Origin: UBA2253 sp964646985
GTDB lineage: Bacteria; Bacillota_I; Bacilli_A; ML615J-28; CAG-698
NCBI GenBank assembly: GCA_964646985.1
Contig: CAZYFI010000022.1
Span: 1-17,761, forward strand
Reading direction: 5' to 3'
Length of the DNA: 17,761 nt
How positions within the stretch are numbered: the first letter of the stretch is position 1; every line of letters starts with the position of its first letter. Made by a program: the position numbers and the translations under genes. Shown piece by piece: positions 14,500 through 17,761 of the stretch. Under the pieces are notes generated by a model, which had not been told where the DNA came from, ran no database searches, and was given only the letters and a program-made list of their open reading frames with translations.

Positions 14500-15148
14500 C
14501 TATTGTAAATGGTTCTAATAAATTGAGTCTTAACATCAATTCTTTTTCAAATTCCGAAACAGGCCAAGCATCGGGATTGTGATTGTCATAAGCAACAAAA
14601 ACATCGTTTGCTGATTCTACATAATACAAGGAACAATAATAAATTTGCTTTTTGTCTTGTAAAATCACTTTCCCTTGATTCACCAAATGCGTCACTAAGT
14701 GGTATTTTTCTTCTAGATGATGAATGATTTCATCATGAAAATCCGTTTTTTTTAATTTGATTGTTTTTCCTTGTGCCTGTTTTTTTCCTTTAGGAAAAAG
14801 CAATACTTGTTTTTCATTTCGGTACAACAAATAAAGATATTCTGTAAAATAAACTTTACTTGTAGTTTTCACTTTTGAATAACCAAAACGATAAAAAAAT
14901 ATCACCCAAGCAAAGATACTACCATATAGAACCGAGGATGATAAATAAAACAAATGTCCTAAATAAAGTTTTAAAGACCCTCCATCATAGTCACGCAAAA
15001 ATGCCAACAAAAACAAAGCACCCAAACCAAATCCCAACAACAAATTGACAATGGCTCTTATTTTGTTTTTTACAAATATGATGGCACGATTTACAATGAC
15101 AAACAACAAACCGATTCCTAAAATGGCACCTAATAAATCAAGAACCAT
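14492..15148 (-). CDS. Membrane protein with possible degenerate Nudix-like domain
   Basis: Not a recognised gene. The roughly 218-residue product has three likely membrane helices (about 2-20, 30-50, 65-85), then a basic cytosolic part of about 130 residues. That part begins EYLYLLYRNEKQVLLFPKGKK and contains DFHDEIIHHLEEKYHLV. The order of strands and the helix with a closing EE resemble a Nudix fold, but the GX5EX7REUXEEXGU signature is not met, so hydrolase activity is doubtful. I chose the ATG at 15146-15148, two bases after the glycosidase stop, because GGTGA lies 6 bases before it. A TTG at 15154 overlapping that stop would add two residues. The tight spacing makes it the second gene of a pair with the secreted glycosidase, and it ends in the bidirectional terminator. 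Confidence 0.75.
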   Translation of the reverse strand: MVLDLLGAILGIGLLFVIVNRAIIFVKNKIRAIVNLLLGFGLGALFLLAFLRDYDGGSLKLYLGHLFYLSSSVLYGSIFAWVIFFYRFGYSKVKTTSKVYFTEYLYLLYRNEKQVLLFPKGKKQAQGKTIKLKKTDFHDEIIHHLEEKYHLVTHLVNQGKVILQDKKQIYYCSLYYVESANDVFVAYDNHNPDAWPVSEFEKELMLRLNLLEPFTIEK

Positions 15149-15150
15149 GC

Positions 15151-17166
15151 TCAATCACCATATAAGCGATCAATGGTATCTGATAAGATAATTTCCATAT
15201 TAATAAAATGAATCACAACATCTGTGAACCGAGTCGATTGAGAATAAAACGGTCTTGTTTTCACAACATGACTTTCTAGTCCATCAAACGCAGTAACCAC
15301 AAATTGTCCTTTGTTTACACTGTAAGGAGGAATAAAAACAAGAACATTCCATTTTCCATTGATGATTTCTGCTTGGTATTGCATAGAATAATTGGGGATT
15401 GTGAAATCCACTGTCACAGATACATCATCCTGGTTGACATCACTGACTTCACCAGATACCATAATCCAAGCACGATAATCAAACACCAACGAATCGTTTT
15501 CTATTTTCACATTGCTTAATTGCGGTGCTTCATTGGTATCATAGATTCCCGTTGTAATTGGTTTAAAATAGGTTCCCATAACTCCATCGTCATAGACAGT
15601 CTGCACATAGTATGTATAATTTGTAGCATTGTTTGCTTCATGACGAACAAAAAACTCATTTTTAGGGTTTTGTACCACATCATAAATTGGTGTGACGTTG
15701 GCATCAAAGGCATCGTTTGTGGTTGTTCGATATATGACATATCCATAAGCTGTGGGATTGGCATCGAAATATAAATTAATATGATTGGTGTTTCTCCAAG
15801 TGGTTAATGTTGGACTTGGATAACTAGACAACGGTGCTTTACCAACAAAAGGAACCAAAGCGCGATGACTCCAGCGTTCTTTTAACTTAGCCATTGCTAA
15901 TATCGAGTTTTGGTTGGAAGGATATTGTAATTCATTAAGAGAGAAAAAAACATAACCTTCCACACTAGGAAAGGAATATCCATAAAGCATTTGGTTGTCC
16001 ATCTCTGGTACATCCCAACCTTGATTAGAAGCACGATATTGGTAGGGAGCCAACCCTACATATAATTTTACATCACCTTTTGCCACTTCATTTGCCCACC
16101 AACGGGTAATTCCCATATGGTTTCCCGTCAAATTGCCATAGTTTTGAGGAACGATATAATCAATCCATTCTTCATTGACCCATTTTTTCGTATCCGCAAA
16201 TAAGTCAACATAACTACTATAACTATAACAAGCAATATCCGTCATTCCTCCTGGTTGACCATATGCACCACAGCCCATATTATCAGCAGGTGCCCAAACG
16301 CCAGCAGGACTCACTCCAAAAGTGACATTCTTTTGTAATTGCAAATTTAAATCTTCTAATAAATCATGAATCCCTTTGATGAGAATATTTACTTGTTCTC
16401 TTCGCCAGTCACCCTTTGTTAAGTAGGGATTGTTGGTGGCAACATAAGCTTGGTAGTTGTCATCATCTTCTGCATGGGCAACACCATTATAAAAATAATC
16501 ATCAAAATGGATGGCATCGACATCATATTTTCTTACAATTTCTTCAATTGTGTCATAAATGTGTTCTCTCACAAGTGGTTCTGCAGGATTCAGTAAGATT
16601 CTTGCATCACCCGGAGCATGAATACCTCTCACCAATAAGTCCGGATGTTTGCGAGCAAAATTAATCGGATCCAGCGTACTTAAATAATTGCTTAATTGCG
16701 TCTGATAATCCCCTGTATCAGGCAAAACACCTAACGATGCACGATAAGGATTCAACCAAGCATGAAATTCCATATTGCGTAAATGGCATTGTTCAATCAT
16801 CCATTCCATGGGATCCCACCCTGGGTATCTTCCTTCTACATTAATTAAGAAACGGCTCCATGGATTAATTGTAGAACTATAAAAAGCATCATTAATTGGA
16901 CGCACTTGGAAAACAACTGCATTTAAGTTGTATGCTTCAAAGACATCTAAAATGCGTAAAAATTCATTTTGGTAAGCTTTGATATCAATTGGTTGGCTTG
17001 ATGTTTGCCTGGAAATATCAATGTTACTTACCGTTGCAACCCAAGCTCCACGAAATTCAAATACCTTTTCTTGATAATCGGTTGTGGCTGTGACTTGGGG
17101 ACTACCCAGCGTTATCGTGATGAGCCCAAGAAGAAACACCATCAATGTATATTTTATTATTCTCAC
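15151..17166 (-). CDS. Secreted family-10-like glycosidase (GHL10, YngK-like)
   Basis: The 671-residue protein starts with a signal peptide: a basic RIIK, a hydrophobic stretch to about residue 21, and a likely cut near VTA (25-27). Residues 36-430 are a GHL10 (DUF187-type) barrel. They contain FRGAWVATV at 38-46, VVFQVRPINDAFYSS at 84-98, NPWSRFL, WLNPYR at 137-142, GDARILLNP at 186-194, DVDAIHFDDYFY at 215-226, and a VPQNYGN segment near 339-345. A fibronectin III-like domain (about 447-540) and another beta domain (about 545-640) follow. No LPxTG or lipobox is seen, so it is secreted or held non-covalently. GHL10 proteins are presumed to cut polysaccharide, and some act on peptidoglycan; the substrate here is unknown. 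Translation starts at a GTG behind AGAGGTGA; no in-frame ATG fits better. It is coupled to the following membrane gene. Confidence 0.92.
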   Translation of the reverse strand: MRIIKYTLMVFLLGLITITLGSPQVTATTDYQEKVFEFRGAWVATVSNIDISRQTSSQPIDIKAYQNEFLRILDVFEAYNLNAVVFQVRPINDAFYSSTINPWSRFLINVEGRYPGWDPMEWMIEQCHLRNMEFHAWLNPYRASLGVLPDTGDYQTQLSNYLSTLDPINFARKHPDLLVRGIHAPGDARILLNPAEPLVREHIYDTIEEIVRKYDVDAIHFDDYFYNGVAHAEDDDNYQAYVATNNPYLTKGDWRREQVNILIKGIHDLLEDLNLQLQKNVTFGVSPAGVWAPADNMGCGAYGQPGGMTDIACYSYSSYVDLFADTKKWVNEEWIDYIVPQNYGNLTGNHMGITRWWANEVAKGDVKLYVGLAPYQYRASNQGWDVPEMDNQMLYGYSFPSVEGYVFFSLNELQYPSNQNSILAMAKLKERWSHRALVPFVGKAPLSSYPSPTLTTWRNTNHINLYFDANPTAYGYVIYRTTTNDAFDANVTPIYDVVQNPKNEFFVRHEANNATNYTYYVQTVYDDGVMGTYFKPITTGIYDTNEAPQLSNVKIENDSLVFDYRAWIMVSGEVSDVNQDDVSVTVDFTIPNYSMQYQAEIINGKWNVLVFIPPYSVNKGQFVVTAFDGLESHVVKTRPFYSQSTRFTDVVIHFINMEIILSDTIDRLYGD
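15155..15159 (-). promoter_or_regulatory. Ribosome binding site that fixes the membrane gene start
   Basis: GGTGA on the minus strand, within the last codons of the glycosidase gene, is 6 bases from the ATG at 15146-15148. It is directly adjacent to the alternative TTG, which argues for the ATG. Confidence 0.55.
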
Positions 17167-17170
17167 ATTT

Positions 17171-17193
17171 TCACCTCTTGTAGGATTATACCA
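17171..17193 (-). promoter_or_regulatory. Extended -10 promoter and ribosome binding site for the glycosidase gene
   Basis: On the minus strand TGGTATAAT (17185-17193) is a perfect extended -10 with no clear -35 beyond a T-rich run. AGAGGTGA (17171-17178) follows at once and precedes the GTG start by 4 bases. The predicted transcript would begin close to the ribosome site, giving a leader of only about a dozen bases. Confidence 0.65.
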
Positions 17194-17231
17194 TAAACCA
17201 ACCTAAAAAAAAAGCAAAAGCCACTTTTAAA

Positions 17232-17260
17232 TTGACTATCAATGTTAATTCTTGTATAAT
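17232..17260 (+). promoter_or_regulatory. Promoter for udk
   Basis: TTGACT (17232-17237) and TATAAT (17255-17260) are separated by exactly 17 bases. The -10 ends 19 bases before the udk ATG, with GCGAGGA as ribosome site. It is divergent from the glycosidase promoter within a gap of about 113 bases. Confidence 0.85.
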
Positions 17261-17279
17261 CATAAAAAAGCGAGGATTT

Positions 17280-17761
17280 ATGAATAGTACAATAATCGGT
17301 ATTGCTGGGGGAACTGCTAGTGGAAAAACAACGGTTGCAAAAAAATTGTTTACATTATCCCAAACACTTGGTTCCGTTGTTGTCATCAAACTTGATGATT
17401 ATTACAATGAAAACTCACATCTGTCTTTTGAAGAACGTCGTATTATCAATTATGATCATCCGTCTTCTTATGATAGCGACTTATTAATCAGTCATTTGTT
17501 GAAACTAAAACAAGGGCAATCGATATTAAAACCAACTTATGATTTTATCAATCATAATCGAGCGGCACTTGTAGAAGAAATCAAACCAGCAAATGTCATT
17601 ATCGTAGAAGGGATTATGATATTTGCCATTCCAAAATTAAGAAATTTATTTGATATCAAATTGTTTGTACAAACTCCTGATGATGTTCGCTTTATCAGAC
17701 GACTAACAAGAGACATCAATGATCGTGGTCGTAGTATTGATTCGGTCATCCACCAATATTT
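17280..17761 (+). CDS. udk: Uridine kinase (partial, cut at right edge)
   Basis: Udk phosphorylates uridine and cytidine with ATP or GTP in the pyrimidine salvage pathway. The first 160 or so residues are present. They contain the P-loop GGTASGKTT (10-18), KLDDYY (37-42) with the nucleoside-binding Asp pair, the NYDHPSSYD segment (57-65) that binds the nucleoside, PTYDF, and VIIVEGIMIF. The RRLTRD..DRGRS stretch is the lid region. About 50 residues of the usual 205-215 are missing beyond the edge. The start follows GAGGA and a strong promoter. Identification is secure. Confidence 0.95.
   Translation, partial: MNSTIIGIAGGTASGKTTVAKKLFTLSQTLGSVVVIKLDDYYNENSHLSFEERRIINYDHPSSYDSDLLISHLLKLKQGQSILKPTYDFINHNRAALVEEIKPANVIIVEGIMIFAIPKLRNLFDIKLFVQTPDDVRFIRRLTRDINDRGRSIDSVIHQY

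Noticed and set aside
15304..15774. Overlapping open frames on both strands within the glycosidase C-terminal domains
   Set aside because: They are out-of-frame shadows of a continuous 671-residue protein, without start signals or recognisable motifs.
1..17761. Mycoplasma genetic code (TGA as Trp)
   Set aside because: At least six genes end naturally in TGA, several in ATGA overlaps, and Trp positions in conserved motifs are TGG.
1..17761. Mobile element, prophage, CRISPR array or defence island
   Set aside because: No transposase, integrase, terminal inverted repeats, spaced direct repeats or tRNA were seen. The large helicase recalls defence ATPases, but it sits in a housekeeping operon with cdaA and lacks any typical defence partner.

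Overview
The window is AT-rich, tightly packed bacterial chromosome, about 17.8 kb with twelve protein-coding genes, one of them cut by the right edge. No gap between genes exceeds 210 bases. Promoters have Gram-positive style -10 boxes, several of them extended (TGnTATAAT). Ribosome binding sites are strong GGAGG/AGGTGA types and genes often overlap by 4-8 bases. At least six genes end in TGA, several through an ATGA overlap, so the code is the standard bacterial one and not the Mycoplasma code in which TGA is Trp. MEP-pathway isoprenoid genes, CdaA, HflX, a B12-dependent ribonucleotide reductase and a YngK-like secreted family-10 glycosidase suggest a low-GC Firmicute or a deep Mollicutes relative (Acholeplasma/Izemoplasma/Haloplasma-like). 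That placement is inference; there is no rRNA or species marker in the window.

Left part, all on the minus strand (about 1-8974). A first transcription unit starts at about 8974 and holds three overlapping genes: a 1433-residue DUF4011-like SF1 helicase/ATPase with a coiled-coil middle, a small ankyrin-repeat protein, and the membrane diadenylate cyclase CdaA. It ends in a terminator at 3274-3297. A second unit starts at a promoter at 3230-3259 with mgsA (methylglyoxal synthase), which overlaps a 522-residue membrane protein that looks like PAS-PAS-degenerate GGDEF. A terminator-shaped hairpin then stands 12 bases before ispD-ispF, which themselves overlap and end in another terminator at the left edge.

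Middle part, plus strand (9114-14499). A clear promoter drives a B12-dependent (class II) ribonucleotide reductase. It is followed by a terminator hairpin, a MATE-family exporter and the ribosome-associated GTPase HflX. HflX ends in a bidirectional terminator shared with the convergent genes on the right.

Right part. A minus-strand pair encodes a secreted GHL10-type glycosidase and a small membrane protein with a possible degenerate Nudix-like domain. Divergent from it, behind a good promoter, is the start of udk (uridine kinase), which runs off the right edge.

The most interesting points are the helicase-ankyrin-CdaA operon, where cdaA lacks its usual partners cdaR and glmM, and the GdpP-like but DHH-less sensor protein only two genes away. 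Together they place two nucleotide-second-messenger-related membrane proteins side by side with a DNA/RNA-type ATPase. I see no mobile element, CRISPR array, tRNA, rRNA or riboswitch.
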